Assembly: GCA_947652115.1 (NCBI GenBank)
Contig: OX393567.1
Coordinates: forward strand, 16,238,786 to 16,302,785
DNA length: 64,000 bases
DNA from: Blastomussa wellsi
Taxonomy: Eukaryota > Cnidaria > Anthozoa > Scleractinia > Plerogyridae
Reading direction: 5' to 3'
Of the stretch, positions 50,101 to 58,100 are shown in pieces. The first letter of the stretch is position 1. The number at the start of each line of letters is the position of its first letter. Below the pieces are notes generated by a model. The model searched no databases. It worked only from the letters and a program-made list of their open reading frames with translations, and was not told where the DNA came from. A program made the translations under genes and the position numbers.

Positions 50101-51740
50101 CTTGTTAGGTCTGGTCACGTGAGGGAGCGAGGTTGATCTCGCCCAGTGCTAGAACCCAGGTCTTTTGGACCTGCCGTGTTTTCTTCGTGAGGAAAATATG
50201 TCGGGCTATGAATTAAACCTTTTTGGTCGGGCGAAACAGCAATGGAGTCGGGCATGATGACATCATTGTTCACTTTACTTTTTTCCCACATTTTATTCTT
50301 TCATAATAAGGGATTAACATGACTTTTTGAGGGATTATCAAGTGAACGATGTTTCGCTTCTTGTAAAGACGACAAGAACTTGCTTTCTTTGTTTCTCCTG
50401 GACTGTGCTTTTGCTTCTAGCCTATATTCAAGTCTAAATCCGAATTTTTGCCTGCATTCTTCCCATTTATAACAAGTAGACCGATTTTTCTCGCTGAAAA
50501 CTATTCATTTTGTGTGCAACTGAAAATCAAAGCTTGCTGTTCGCTCGTACGTACCTCGATGGTTTTCCCACGTCAAACGGTTTGAACGTAATCTGATTGG
50601 TTTAAATTCATCGCGTGAACCAATCAGCTTCAGGGCCGTTGCGGCCCGCATAGCGTGTGTTTTGACGAGGCCGGATTTCAATTTGGCCGCGTGTATTGAT
50701 AATAATGCCGGTTAACAACAGACTTTTTTGTCAATTTCGAGTCAAAACTGTTTTACGATTTACAGCACTGCGTTGAGCAGTAACGTAATTTCCGACCATG
50801 GTCGGACATGTGAAAATTATGGTCAATCATTGTCTATTGACCGACTGTTATTTGCAGGCCTGTAATAATTATTGTATTTTCCGTTTTAGTATCGGGCGTT
50901 GTTACTAGACATGTTCAGCAAATCTTGGGTTTTGACCAGGAAAGAATTTAATGCCATGGCTACGCAACAAATCGGGGCCGCGCCTGGGAGAAAGGAGTGG
51001 ACGACAATCCAACAGGTCAGCGGTCTAAATCTTGCAGTAAACCTGGGCCCAGTTGTTTGAAGCCCTTTTAAAGCATCCAATCATCAAATTGTAAAGGAAA
51101 ATATTTAAACTAAATTTCCTTTTGAGTTCAAACTGCGCGCTAATCCTGGGTTATCTTAACCCAGCTTTGAACAACCCGGTCCTGAGCTGTAACAGTTTGG
51201 TTTATAAGCGACGAATGCTTGCTTTGACGAAGATATTCTTTAGGTTACCTCCCGAAGATTGCGTTACGATCCAAACGAAAACTATGTGACTGCGTAACAC
51301 TCGTAGTTAAATTGGGTCCGCAACGCATACTTTTTTTATCTTTGACTGCCGTACTATTTTAAACGAGTGCGCGCTCTAAATATTCGTTGCCAATGCGTGT
51401 ATCTATAGCAGAAATATTAGACAATCAGGTTCACTATTTTCAAATCGTTGGACTGGGGAAATGCTTCTTTCTGCAGCTCTTTTTAAATAATAAACTAGTG
51501 ATAAATCGCTTATTACCCAAGCTGGCTCAAGAACTTGCTAAGAGAATACCAGCCTTCGCTAAGCTCAGTCCATACTTCAACGATCTAGGGCCAATATTCT
51601 CGCAATGCGACCTTCCTGTAGCTTCTGATTGCAAGTGTAATTGGTGTATTTTCATCTCCTAGGATCTGTTAGAGAGGGTTAGTAACAGGCATTCGCAGTG
51701 GTATCTCCGTGGAACATCAACCATGTTAACCAATCGTTAG
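23418..51740 (+). CDS. POLR3E: RNA polymerase III subunit RPC5
   Basis: The 23 exons are 23418-23456, 23545-23595, 25140-25217, 31049-31179, 33532-33614, 34942-35052, 39627-39667, 40061-40180, 40538-40620, 41511-41555, 41862-41953, 42954-43074, 44461-44542, 44890-44949, 45050-45085, 46070-46137, 46349-46402, 47069-47136, 48041-48349, 49209-49303, 49523-49603, 50890-51015 and 51663-51740. All have GT/AG borders and matching phases; they sum to 2052 bases, or 683 residues plus stop, close to the roughly 700 of vertebrate RPC5. Diagnostic segments are PVRPGDITYDNVHYIGARIK (N-terminal dimerisation-type region that pairs with RPC4), KYLEKKKAEELW, VLSMTQLKTMDLPDQ, GWEFVLPYDLEFIQKHP and a C-terminal winged-helix-like region. 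The protein acts in the nucleus as part of the Pol III enzyme that makes tRNA, 5S and U6 RNA. The start follows an AAACATGG context. Confidence 0.95.
23792..23937. repeat. Inverted repeat in POLR3E intron 2
   Basis: GCGGTGTAAAAACCTGTG near 23792 is mirrored by CACAGGTTTTTACACCGAG near 23918. Confidence 0.7.
24765..24960 (-). repeat. tRNA-derived SINE (GGTGGCCTAATGG family), minus strand
   Basis: Reading the minus strand, GGCGCGGTGGCCTAATGGTCAGTGCG (A-box-like) is followed by CTGTGATGGACTAGCATCCCATCC and AGTAGAAATACTCC. The same tail recurs at 59510-59570, and related heads at 32290, 34120 and 58520. Confidence 0.8.
25312..25620 (-). repeat. Dispersed repeat, copy A
   Basis: Matches 56195-56620 in the opposite orientation (shared words TTGAGAAGATATATCAAACACTCGAGACAGT, TTTTCAACTCT, GGTGTTTGG). 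The short ORFs of the two copies translate to similar peptides (RRYIKHSRQ), a consequence of shared repeat sequence rather than proof of a gene. Confidence 0.75.
25640..26018. repeat. Inverted pair of tRNA-like SINE units
   Basis: The right arm (about 25893-26018) reads TTGTAGCTCAGTGGATAGAG then GGTTCGATTCCTGTTGGGG (A and B boxes). The left arm (about 25640-25770) is its reverse complement. Related minus-oriented copies lie at 43860-43955 and 44320-44415. The DIRS element sits immediately to the right. Confidence 0.8.
26022..26210 (+). repeat. DIRS/Ngaro split repeat A1
   Basis: 189 bases matching 30562-30750 with no difference seen. Likely carries the element's promoter. Confidence 0.92.
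26289..27518 (+). CDS. DIRS/Ngaro ORF1, gag-like zinc-finger protein
   Basis: The first ATG of the frame is at 26289 (MVRTTNNSM). The roughly 410-residue product is Ser/Pro/Thr-rich to about residue 200, has a conserved-looking middle (LADLLAENLKAQE, ITDVITWVQAFTVYMWIL), and ends with a Cys/His cluster (YCRSWNDGKCRW, GQCRYRHCCEKC, then H and C) followed by a basic tail. This fits a nucleic-acid-binding structural protein. It overlaps ORF2 by about 260 bases in a different frame. Confidence 0.85.
   Translation: MVRTTNNSMASSLNESSSAPPSCTVETPSVSQPGASTSITVSREALAEAFSVALSQSLPQIVSALQGNASVTVPNASTTSLVQTVPDATGVAVNVPSSSQPPSPSMAGSASGIVVPPFISSYCTLANPIPSSQAAPSLFGPRSSSSSSSPASSFLTLHTTPSSSGSLIASSVAPLASPPLGKGFVVGPGYSPIPEKLVSKIRSGQFVELADLLAENLKAQEVEPQTFLDGKLVVSSTKKRVTEITDVITWVQAFTVYMWILCSAHPSRWQDMTQYKLLILQTSRQFPGKAWLHYDSAFRKDAAALGLTDWSHMNSDLYNFHTRASLPPTSQSSALQSPPGQSTSSLSNYCRSWNDGKCRWTFGQCRYRHCCEKCDGEHPRINCPFLASQSSHQRSRSFTPSRSKRQRQR
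27256..29346 (+). CDS. DIRS/Ngaro ORF2, reverse transcriptase and RNase H
   Basis: The open frame is 27256-29346; its first ATG is near 27351, so translation may depend on frameshifting or re-initiation from ORF1. RT motifs are visible at about residues 240-440: KWRLILDLS, KFDVESAYRNVPV, LPFGLRSAPFIF and the catalytic HYIDDF. RNase H follows at about 555-680 (SSDAAGAVGYG, AYKELFPVV, WLDNTAVVD, SIADALSR), with the four acidic positions present. It ends with TGA overlapping the start of ORF3. Confidence 0.93.
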   Translation: MHLFPQPVSLQLSSLRPGNLRPACLIIVGPGTMESADGPLVSAAIATAAKNVMGSIHASTVPFLLRSPVTSDRGLSLRHGASVSGSVELVAGVSETTSLENFVNSVNIPCSCSVPVAMFPVHCSWVQKKLPRNNPSGFRFGSLGQTSLPHTSSSHGEMFQDLIPPSRVSPINAEKLGHELHNHPDQSHVNYVISGIRDGFHLGFNPAAVSLRSASQNMPSASLHPTVIDEYLRTELEKGRLAGPFSISPIPCLHISRFGVIPKKYQPGKWRLILDLSSPFGHSVNDGIPKEPFSVQYMKVDDVINGIMSWGRGTLMAKFDVESAYRNVPVHPEERYLLGMTWRGKYYIDLALPFGLRSAPFIFSSIADLVEWILKHNYGIRFLLHYIDDFHTLGPPNSSICQDNISTCVQLFSEWGIPLHPDKLEGPSTCLTVLGIELDSLTLQARLPRDKFDRIVNLLESWSVKRHCTRKELESLIGNLQHACKVIPQGRTFLRRMINLLSAFRREDHPVRLNKDFHLDLTWWREFFHSWDGLSFLLSPQWSPLPEFHVSSDAAGAVGYGAIFDTEWFAGGWSPAQEPLSIAYKELFPVVIAASLWGHRWATKRVEFWLDNTAVVDVLRSGTSRDPNLMVLLRHLSFTAARYSFAFSGSHRAGKSNSIADALSRFEFQRFHLLAPHAAPSAFPVPPSLLAQLPVV
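29343..30278 (+). CDS. DIRS/Ngaro ORF3, tyrosine recombinase
   Basis: An open frame of 311 codons overlapping the ORF2 stop by four bases in another frame. It has no ATG near its beginning (it opens with TTG), so coupled translation or frameshift is implied. It has an N-terminal core-binding region (LAASTRQTYSSAQRQF) and the catalytic set: Arg in GFLRAGEF, His-x-x-Arg in SGHSFRIGAA, and Tyr in DAYQLYVR. This enzyme would integrate a circular DNA copy by site-specific-type recombination. Confidence 0.93.
   Translation: MTEKCRFYLTNGLAASTRQTYSSAQRQFLDFCTQDGYTGPSGSPLPANEQLLMRFCSHLADRIHHSSIKVYLSAVRSLHIDYGFPDPLVNCLQLQRLLRGIKRHQGANRPQRQPVTADLMTVIQTSLDFANPDHVMLWAACCMGFFGFLRAGEFTVNSTFDPALHLTTGDLQVDSAVNPHSLRVFVKSSKTDPFRQGVFIYLGRGSASICPIVAVMAYLCLRGPGPLFLFQNGRMLSRTLLSSFLQTTLQSAGISGKFSGHSFRIGAATTAAQKGVPDHLIKTMGRWSSDAYQLYVRTPVDTILSVAGRLA
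30428..30561 (+). repeat. DIRS/Ngaro split repeat B1
   Basis: Matches B2 (30817-30950) with about two differences over 134 bases, and abuts A2 directly. Confidence 0.9.
30562..30750 (+). repeat. DIRS/Ngaro split repeat A2
   Basis: Same as A1 at 26022-26210. Directly follows B1. Confidence 0.92.
30817..30950 (+). repeat. DIRS/Ngaro split repeat B2
   Basis: Last 134 bases of the element, copy of B1. The element end is fixed by the flanking sequence resuming at 30951. Confidence 0.9.
31421..31575 (+). repeat. Three degenerate direct repeats with GACCACAAATCA
   Basis: The core GACCACAAATCA..GACCAT or ATGGCCAT recurs at about 31422, 31476 and 31536, in POLR3E intron 4. Confidence 0.65.
31576..33531 (+). 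other. POLR3E intron 4, remainder
   Basis: Contains a SINE head at about 32290-32400 (GGCACGGTGGCCTAATGGTTAGTGCG). Otherwise AT-rich with no exon or other structure recognised. Confidence 0.5.
32290..32420 (+). repeat. tRNA-derived SINE copy (GGTGGCCTAATGG family)
   Basis: The head matches the minus-strand copy at 24960; the tail is diverged or truncated. Confidence 0.7.
34115..34250 (+). repeat. Diverged SINE copy (CATGGCCTAATGG)
   Basis: GCATGGCCTAATGGTCAGCATG followed by TTGAGCCCTGGCTC and TTGGACAAGATGCC, the order also seen at 58520. Confidence 0.6.
34262..34612. repeat. GACTCCG-rich palindromic repeat
   Basis: Bounded by inverted CAGCGAAAATC and its mirrored GATTTTCACTA/CGCTAGTGAAAACC words, and filled with GACTCCG and CGGAATCGGA copies in both orientations. 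POLR3E intron 5. Confidence 0.65.
35463..35510 (+). repeat. Relic of a DIRS/Ngaro terminal repeat
   Basis: AGTGGAAGCCCCTG..CCCAGGCACCCAACCTCC closely resembles the inside of B1 and B2 (30506-30542 and 30895-30931). A solo, diverged end of the same element family. Confidence 0.6.
35928..37649. repeat. 859-base near-perfect tandem duplication
   Basis: Unit 1 is 35928-36786, unit 2 is 36787-37645, plus a 4-base GACT remnant. About three substitutions were seen between them. Both units carry the same short minus-strand ORFs of no recognised family. POLR3E intron 6. Confidence 0.95.
38138..38280. repeat. Penelope-like terminal fragment
   Basis: GGTAAGTTTCTAAAGAAACTGTGGTGCTGC..CGGTGGGA, followed by GGGCTAACGCTC..ACGT and CAACCCAGTTGATAA, matches 11788-11935 with an internal gap. 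A solo end of the same Penelope-like family. Confidence 0.8.
38955..39190 (+). repeat. tRNA-derived SINE (CTCAGTTGG family), copy 1
   Basis: TTACTCAGTTGGTAGAGCATC and GGTCATGGGTTCAAATCC serve as A and B boxes, then CCTGATTTTTTCAG and the tail CCAATTGCTTAAATTGGAAATTC. Confidence 0.8.
39225..39425 (+). repeat. tRNA-derived SINE (CTCAGTTGG family), copy 2
   Basis: GGCTTCATAGCTCAGTTGGTTGAG and GGTCATGGTTCCAATCCC with the same tail as copy 1, in tandem with it. Confidence 0.8.
40690..41015 (-). repeat. SINE (CTCAGTTGG family), antisense copy ending in a palindrome
   Basis: The B and A boxes read on the minus strand at 40742-40805. The tail region 40891-40948 is mirrored by 40954-41011 (58-base arms, GCAGTGAATTTCCAATT / AATTGGAAATTCACTGC), so two tails are joined head to head. 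Confidence 0.8.
43449..43575. repeat. Palindromic MITE in POLR3E intron 12
   Basis: Arms of 55 bases (43449-43503, 43521-43575) sharing GATACGAAATTTCTCTTC. Confidence 0.85.
43860..43955 (-). repeat. tRNA-like SINE copy, minus strand
   Basis: CCCAACAGAATTCGGACCCATGACCTCCC and TAACTGAGCTA are complements of degraded B and A boxes, same family as 25893-26018. Confidence 0.65.
44320..44415 (-). repeat. tRNA-like SINE copy, minus strand
   Basis: GAGTCCCCAACAGGATTGGAACCCATGACCTCCC then CAACTCAGCTAC. Same family as 25893-26018; POLR3E intron 12. Confidence 0.7.
45647..45797. repeat. Second copy of the POLR3E-promoter MITE
   Basis: TTTTCGCATTGCCCATAATGCACC and the mirrored GGTGTATTATGG, with the same core as 23128-23287. 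POLR3E intron 15. Confidence 0.85.
47525..47712 (+). repeat. Dispersed repeat, inverted relative at 63160-63360
   Basis: AGGAACAAGGATGGCTAA.GATGG.GAAGATTGAGACGGATTA and flanking words match the reverse complement of 63225-63275. POLR3E intron 18. Confidence 0.75.
48041..48349 (+). CDS. POLR3E: POLR3E exon 19 (linker and start of C-terminal region)
   Basis: The longest POLR3E exon. Its first two-thirds is a low-complexity charged linker with an acidic PMEIDCKEV element, comparable to the acidic linker of the vertebrate protein. Its end (LQEFVREKLHRTVLSFADFK) starts the conserved C-terminal helical region. Confidence 0.9.
49857..49998. repeat. Palindromic MITE in POLR3E intron 21
   Basis: Arms 49857-49898 and 49959-49998 share GAGACTTGCGCGCAGGGAATCA and its complement. 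The mirror-image ORFs beginning MRAGNHG are artefacts of the palindrome. Confidence 0.88.
51663..51740 (+). CDS. POLR3E: POLR3E terminal exon
   Basis: Acceptor ATCTCCTAG|, 25 codons and TAG at 51738-51740. It includes SQWYLRGT, matching the conserved end (WYLKGT in vertebrates). Candidate polyadenylation signals are AATAAA at 52509, 52542 and 52664. Confidence 0.9.
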   Translation, partial: DLLERVSNRHSQWYLRGTSTMLTNR

Positions 51741-53569
51741 TCCCTGCGGACAGATTGTGACATCATCTGCTCAGTCACCGATGGGAGAAGAGCCTCGAGA
51801 AGATCTGGCGTCGCGTTACGCATCACTCATCACGCAACTGCCATGTGAGGCCTCCAATCATTTTTACCGAGTTATGTTCGCACTCCTTACTCTGCAGGCA
51901 CTAAGGTTATCTCCGGCCAAAAGTTTCTTTTTCCAAGAAATGCTGTTATCTGTTTTCGTTTACGTCCTATAATAGAAGAGCTTTGCTACAGATTGAGTGA
52001 TAAGTTGAGTCCAAGGAAAGCTTGAACATTTACTATCACGGGAACAGGTAGTTGCTAACAAACAAGCAGTGCGGCCTTTGGCTTCTCCCTTTCTTCTGTT
52101 TGGACAACGAGAATCGACAAGTTCCTCTAACTAAGATAATTAACTGAAAAAGCTACCTGCTTCTTTGAGTGCTGGTTTGAATGCGCTGTACTCTTTTTGT
52201 TTTGTTTTGAAAGAAATACCTTGCTGCCTGTAGGTCAACGCTCTGAGTGAGGTAATTAACTGACACGTGATACAATGATACTGCGAAGAGCTACGTTGTG
52301 GTGTAATAAGACCCCGTGAAAATCCTGTGGATTGAAAAACGATGAAGGCTAGATTACCTTCTTTCCCTCTGTGATCCTGTACCCTTTGCCAAGAGGCACA
52401 GACTCTGTATTCCCTCGGCTAGGATCTGCACTGGGGTTTCTCTGATCAAACTACAATATTGAATTTTCTTTTTGAAACTTCGACCAAAGTTACGAACTAT
52501 TTCAGTGAAATAAAGGAAATTTATTATTCACAGGAGGCCAGAATAAAACAGTGGGATTTTTTAATCGTGGAGCGATTTTAAACGGCGCGTCCACAAATGT
52601 GAACATTAGACTAATTTGTATTTATTCTATGCCTGAAAATGTGGCCATGTGAAGTTATTTCATAATAAAGTGATATATATCAAGCTGTCTTATTTTGTCC
52701 AGGCGTAGTTAATCGATAAACTGATAATCGATATACACCTTGGGTGAAGAGAGGCATTATGAAAATAAAGTGTCTTGCCCTAGAACACAACGTTCCCAGG
52801 TCGAAGCTCGAACTAAAAGTGGAGAACTTGAAAAAGGTCAGTCTGACTGATCTAAAGCTCCTGATGACATCACAGTGATGTCACTTCTTTCATAGCTTCA
52901 TTATTACATGTTATAGTATTTTTTAACTCGACTTATAGATTTCCAATAGTGCAAATACGTTTTGGGATCTTGGATTTTTTCAAGTAATGCTCGTGAGTGC
53001 CTCTTTAAGAGACCGTATGGGAAGTTGCTATCCCCCCCCCCCCCCTCCCCTCACTGTTCCGTCCATAAAAAATTAAACACTCAAGTGCACTGATGTGGTT
53101 CCGTTTTATTAAACTTCGTGTTGTTCATCCATATATATTTACACATTACGAGGAAAAGGAAAATGTACTGAAAAGCTCATAATATGACTGACAACATAAA
53201 CATTTGTTGCCAGCAAATTTAATTCAACATGGAGCTTGATCGCCCTCGGATTTGAACTCAGAGTACCTCCATTTGCGAACGCCGAATGGAAATACCTTAG
53301 GCAGAGCTAGCAGCGTCAGCATTTCTGTTCAACCGATGTATTGAAATTTGATTAAACCAGCACTAAAATGTACAAAACGATGTCGTCGAATATTGCCTTA
53401 TTTGCCACTTTTTACATTTCCAATTATATTTAAACTAACGGTAGATATTTTATTCCTTTAAAAATCAACTTTTCGGTTGTCAATTTTAACTAACCTTCGA
53501 CGTTATTGCAGAATCGGTCTTTAAAATGATGAAACCTCCCAGTCATAACATACAGACGTTAATATTTTA
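51741..53569. other. Convergent intergenic spacer between POLR3E and HGS
   Basis: Holds the candidate POLR3E polyadenylation signals (52509, 52542, 52664), a C-tract at 53032-53046, and on the minus strand candidate HGS polyadenylation signals (TTTATT on the plus strand near 53449 and 53105). No gene seen. Confidence 0.6.
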
Positions 53570-55164
53570 TTAATCAAAAGAGATTAGTTCTAAATCAGAC
53601 AGCTGCCTCTGGGGAGCTGGGCCCGACTGTTGAGGAGGGGGCGCTGACCCGTAGTACTGTGGTGGCACTCGTTGCTGTTGACCAAGTGGCGGTTGAGTTG
53701 GAGCTGGATGGTAACTTTGTTGAGGAGGAAACTGTTGTGGTTGTTGTTGTGGTTCATATACCTGCTGCATTGAAAGGCCCTGTTGCATTGGGGCCCCTTG
53801 CTGCATTTGTGACCCTTGCTGTATTTGTGTCCCTTGCTGTATTTGTGTCCCCTGCTGCATTTGGAGTCCTTGCTGCATTTGTGGCCCTTGCTGCATTTGT
53901 GGTCCCTGCTGCATTTGTGGTCCCTGCTGCATTTGTGGTCCCTGCTGCATTTGTGGCCCTTGTAGCATCGGGGAACCTTGCTGCATTTGGGGAACTTGTT
54001 GTATTGAGGGCGCCTGCTGTATTGGGGTCCCTTGCTGCAACGGAGGCCCTTGTTGAAACGAAGAAGGGCCATTAGGTGGGCCCATGTTAAGTTGTGGCTG
54101 CGCCGGTACAGAATTAAACTGCATTTGAGTGGAACCCCGGGATGTGTCTGCTGACGGAATGAAACCATTAGTTTGAGAAGACTGGAACGACTGCTGTGTT
54201 TTAGCCTGTGGGACGTGGGGTGGGGGCTGTGGGTATTGTGGTGGGGCAGTTTCTGGTACCAAAGTTTTCTGTACCAGGCTAGAGTACGGTGTCTGTTGCT
54301 GTGGTGGAGGCATTTGATTATACTGAGGTTGTTGCCCTGGAGGTGCTGCACCTGGTAACTGATTCTGCAGAGGAACCTGTGCCGGTGTCTGCTGATTTCC
54401 TGTTTGTCCGTATAGCGGCGGAGGAGCTGCTGGCTGGGAGCTAACCTGCGCATACTGAGGGGGTGGTGCCTGGGGAAGCACTTGCGCAGGAGCAGTCGGA
54501 ACCGGGAGAGGAGCCCCAAGGTTGTAAGGTTGAAGAGATGCTGGAGCCGGCTCGGACGGAACTTGGGATGCATATGATGGCGGTTGGTACTCAAGGGAAC
54601 CTGGCTGAAGGTCTGTTTGAGGGGCTTGAGCGTCATTCCTGTATGACATGTAGTCGGTACGGCTTGGTATGTAGCCTTCTGCCGAGCTTAGCGCGGGATA
54701 CTGAGAGGGCAGCGGAGCGTCTGGTACCTGGTAGCCGGGTGGTACAGCTGGGGTGTACCCTGCAGGTGGATTCTGAGGGTTGTAAGGTTGCGTGCTAGCT
54801 GGAACATAATTTAAGGACGAGTAGGGACTGGATTCACCCACGGGTGGGTACTGGACGCCACTGTAAGAAAGCTGCTGCTGCTGCATCTGTCTTTGATATT
54901 GAAGCCTTTGCTGCTGTTGCTGTTGTTGTTGTTGTTGTTCAATGGCTGCCTGTCGTTCAACCTGTAAGCGTTGTTGATAGGCAAGATATTCAGCCTTCTG
55001 TTGGCGCATCAGCTCCAATTTCTGTTCAATTTGCATGCGCCTCAGCATGTCCTGTTCGAGTTCCTGTTGGCGAACTTTTTCGCGATGTTGCTCTCTCATC
55101 TCTTCCAAAGATGAGCGTGCTTCACGCACCAAGCCCAGCTTGACCATAACAGCTTCGTATTTAG
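53570..55164 (-). CDS. HGS: HGS last exon: Gln-rich coiled coil and Pro/Gln tail
   Basis: A 1595-base exon. It begins [20 protein letters not shown], continues as a charged and Gln-rich coiled coil with a (CAG/CAA)n glutamine run near residue 80, then a Pro/Tyr/Gln-rich tail. Between about 53990 and 53770 on the plus-strand coordinates the tail is a tandem array of six-residue QMQQGP-type units. It ends [10 protein letters not shown], a clathrin-box-like acidic Leu motif as in other Hrs proteins. Confidence 0.95.
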
Positions 55165-58100
55165 CTGAGAAAAGACATGAAGGAAATTTATTAATCAACG
55201 AACAAATTCTAATTAATACGATTGTCCATCCATCGAGTACAGTCAAAGCAGGCAAACACTCAAATAAGATTAACTCACCTTTTTCCTCTTCTTGTTCTTC
55301 TATGAGTCTCAGAATCTGCGGGTGCATGGCACTCACAGTTTGAAAAAGAGACTATGGAAAATAAAATAAAACAGAACAGAACGTACTGAGTAACATCAGT
55401 GCATGACTTGGTTTTACTAACTCATGAAAGGTAAAAGTAAAGCCTAGATAGACATGCAAATAAACCTGCACTGTAGCATCCATAGCAATGTGTTTTCCTT
55501 GACCAGACACTTTCTGCATTCGCTCAAGTAACATCTCAACGTTGCTTTCAAAAGTTTTCACCATTGCCTCTGATACCTCTGATGTCTGTGACGTCACACC
55601 ATCCACCTGGAGAGCATGAAACACAAATAATAAAACAAACTCCATGTAGATGATTTGAAAGGCCCATGACTGACCAGTATGTATTGCGCGCGTCAACTGC
55701 AGTTGCCATCTTTTGCGAGTGGAAAAGTGCCTATCAGACAATGGCGCTTCGATCCTGCGTTCATCAAAACAATAACAAACGGGGTACAATGCATTGTGGT
55801 CCGTCATAGGCCGTATTACAGATGTCACGCAAAAATGCAATTTTTGCTGCTTTTCATTGAAACAAAAATTCATCTCCATAAATAGATTCATCGTACCGAT
55901 TTTAGTAAACCAGCAAAGTTTGACAACAATCTGTTACAAAGAAATGCATACATTTCTTTGTAAATTTTGGCCATTTCGGATTCTCATATTTTTGAGAGTT
56001 TGTAACCGATTGTTTTCAAACTTCGCAGGTTTACTAAAATCGGTACGATAAATCGTTTTATGGAGATGAATTTTTGTTAATGAAAAGCAGTAAAAATTGC
56101 ATTTTTGCGAGACATCCGTAATACGGCCTATGGGTCTTTAACTTTGACAAAGGCCAAGTCGGTCGAGTTGTTTCAAGTGCCAATTTATTATTCTCAAACT
56201 CATTAATAATTCATCATGTGAAAACAAAGGAAATCAAAACCGTAACCGTGTTTGGAAATGTGATCTTAATTAGTATAGGGAATATATCAGTGACATCACT
56301 AATTGTTATTAATGTGCCAACCAGAAAACTATTGGCTGGTGAAACAAAGAGCTCTTTTGTTTAACTTGTTGGCAATTTAAATAACAAAAACAATGTTTGT
56401 AAACAAATATCTTCCCTATAGATTTTTACGATTTTATTTCTTCGTTTTCTCCGTAGTTTTAGTTTCGATTGAGAAGATATATCAAACACTCGAGACAGTG
56501 CGTCATTACATTTCCAAACACCTTGAAGCTCGTCAAAAATACTCCGCTGTGCGTCGTATTTTCAACTCTCTTCTCGGTGTTTGGAAAAGTGATGAAACAC
56601 TGTCTCTCGTGTTTGACATATTACTTCAGATTGGTAAGGTGTCATGGCACCGAATTCACACAGTTGCAGCATGTCAGTGATATGGATCTGGTTCTTTATA
56701 GGTCACAAAACTATATGCTTTACAGTTCTATTTTTATGTTAAGGGTTATAATTGTTATTTGACAGTTTGGCGGCAATTGGCACAATAATATGGAAATTAG
56801 AACATAAACATTTCTATAATCAGGCATGACAGTGTCCCTTTCAATAGTGACAAACAGCAAGAAGAGTTGGCATTAACCATAGGTTCAGAGGTGTCTCGGT
56901 GCTCTTTTTGTCCCTTCTTTTTCTTTTTTCCTTTCAATATACCAACTCTCATCTACAATGGAATACACAGTCCCTTTTTAGCATTTTATGTTAAAGGCGC
57001 AGCTAGGACATTAAAGAGAGATTAGGTTAAAAATGTTGGTTAGAATTAGAATCGAAATACCACCAGCACACCACACTGAACAAGATCTGTGTTGTCTTAT
57101 TGATGTTTACAAGGAAAATTCAGTTTTTTTTTTAACGTATTGTAGTTGTCAAAACCATTGCCATTGGCGTATGGGCAACTTTTTGCCAGGTGGAGGGGGG
57201 AGGGGGGTTGAACCATCTGTCCAAAAAATTCTCCCACGTTGCCTTGCCCAAATTTTCTTTTGCTGCCCAAAAAATCTGATTTGCCCAAAATTTGGGGGTG
57301 CTGCAGCCGCCCCTGCCCACTGGCCCGTATGCCTATGACATCAACGTTAAGTTATATATAAATGAAAATGCCAGATACAGTTTTACATCACAGTAATGAA
57401 ATTCAGAAAATTAACACAACCCAACACAACTGGCCTTAACCTGTTGGTGACATTTAACCCTAATCTCCAGATAATACAAGAATCAAGATTGCATTAATGG
57501 ATTATTATTTTCAACCAGACAGAAAATAAGTTGGTTAATGTTAGCAACACTAAGCGGTCAGCCTTCAGAGTTAGTTATTGTACGATTAGCAGTTGAATTT
57601 TCAAATTTACACATCTTCAATGTAACTAATAACTAATGAAATTATCTTCCAAATTATCTACTGTACAATTATTTTATGAAATCAACACAGTGATATGACG
57701 AAATTGAACAACAGTTTTACTATCTTTGTCTCTTCTGAACAGTTTCAAAAAATAATTATTATTATCATGAGTAATTTTGGAAAGAATAAATCTCTTCTCA
57801 ACCATACAAATATTACACAGTAATATTGCATGCATTGCAGACCTATATGTAGCTTCCAGGTGATAGAGAGCCTGGGTATTAGAGAGGGTTGCAAAATAGA
57901 GCTCACATGTACTGTTGTTCACCAGTAAAATACTGGTTCATGTATTCAAAATCATCTGTTCTTGTTGCGCCAAGCACGCAAGGTCATGCAAATACATAAT
58001 TGTTACCTCTGTATTATTGGCGGCATACGTTTGATCTGGGGCACTGGCAGGTGGACTTGACCTCTCTCTTGAACTTTGCCTTTCATTCCTTTCCTCCCAG

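Noticed and set aside
53590..54636. 348-codon minus-strand ORF in another frame of the HGS last exon
   Set aside because: Repeat-driven open frame; the frame with Hrs motifs and correct splice phase is the real one.
53659..54798. Long plus-strand ORFs opposite the HGS tail (about 138 and 111 codons)
   Set aside because: They are shadows of the Gln/Pro repeat-coding exon on the minus strand; the valine/alanine-rich translation is a by-product.
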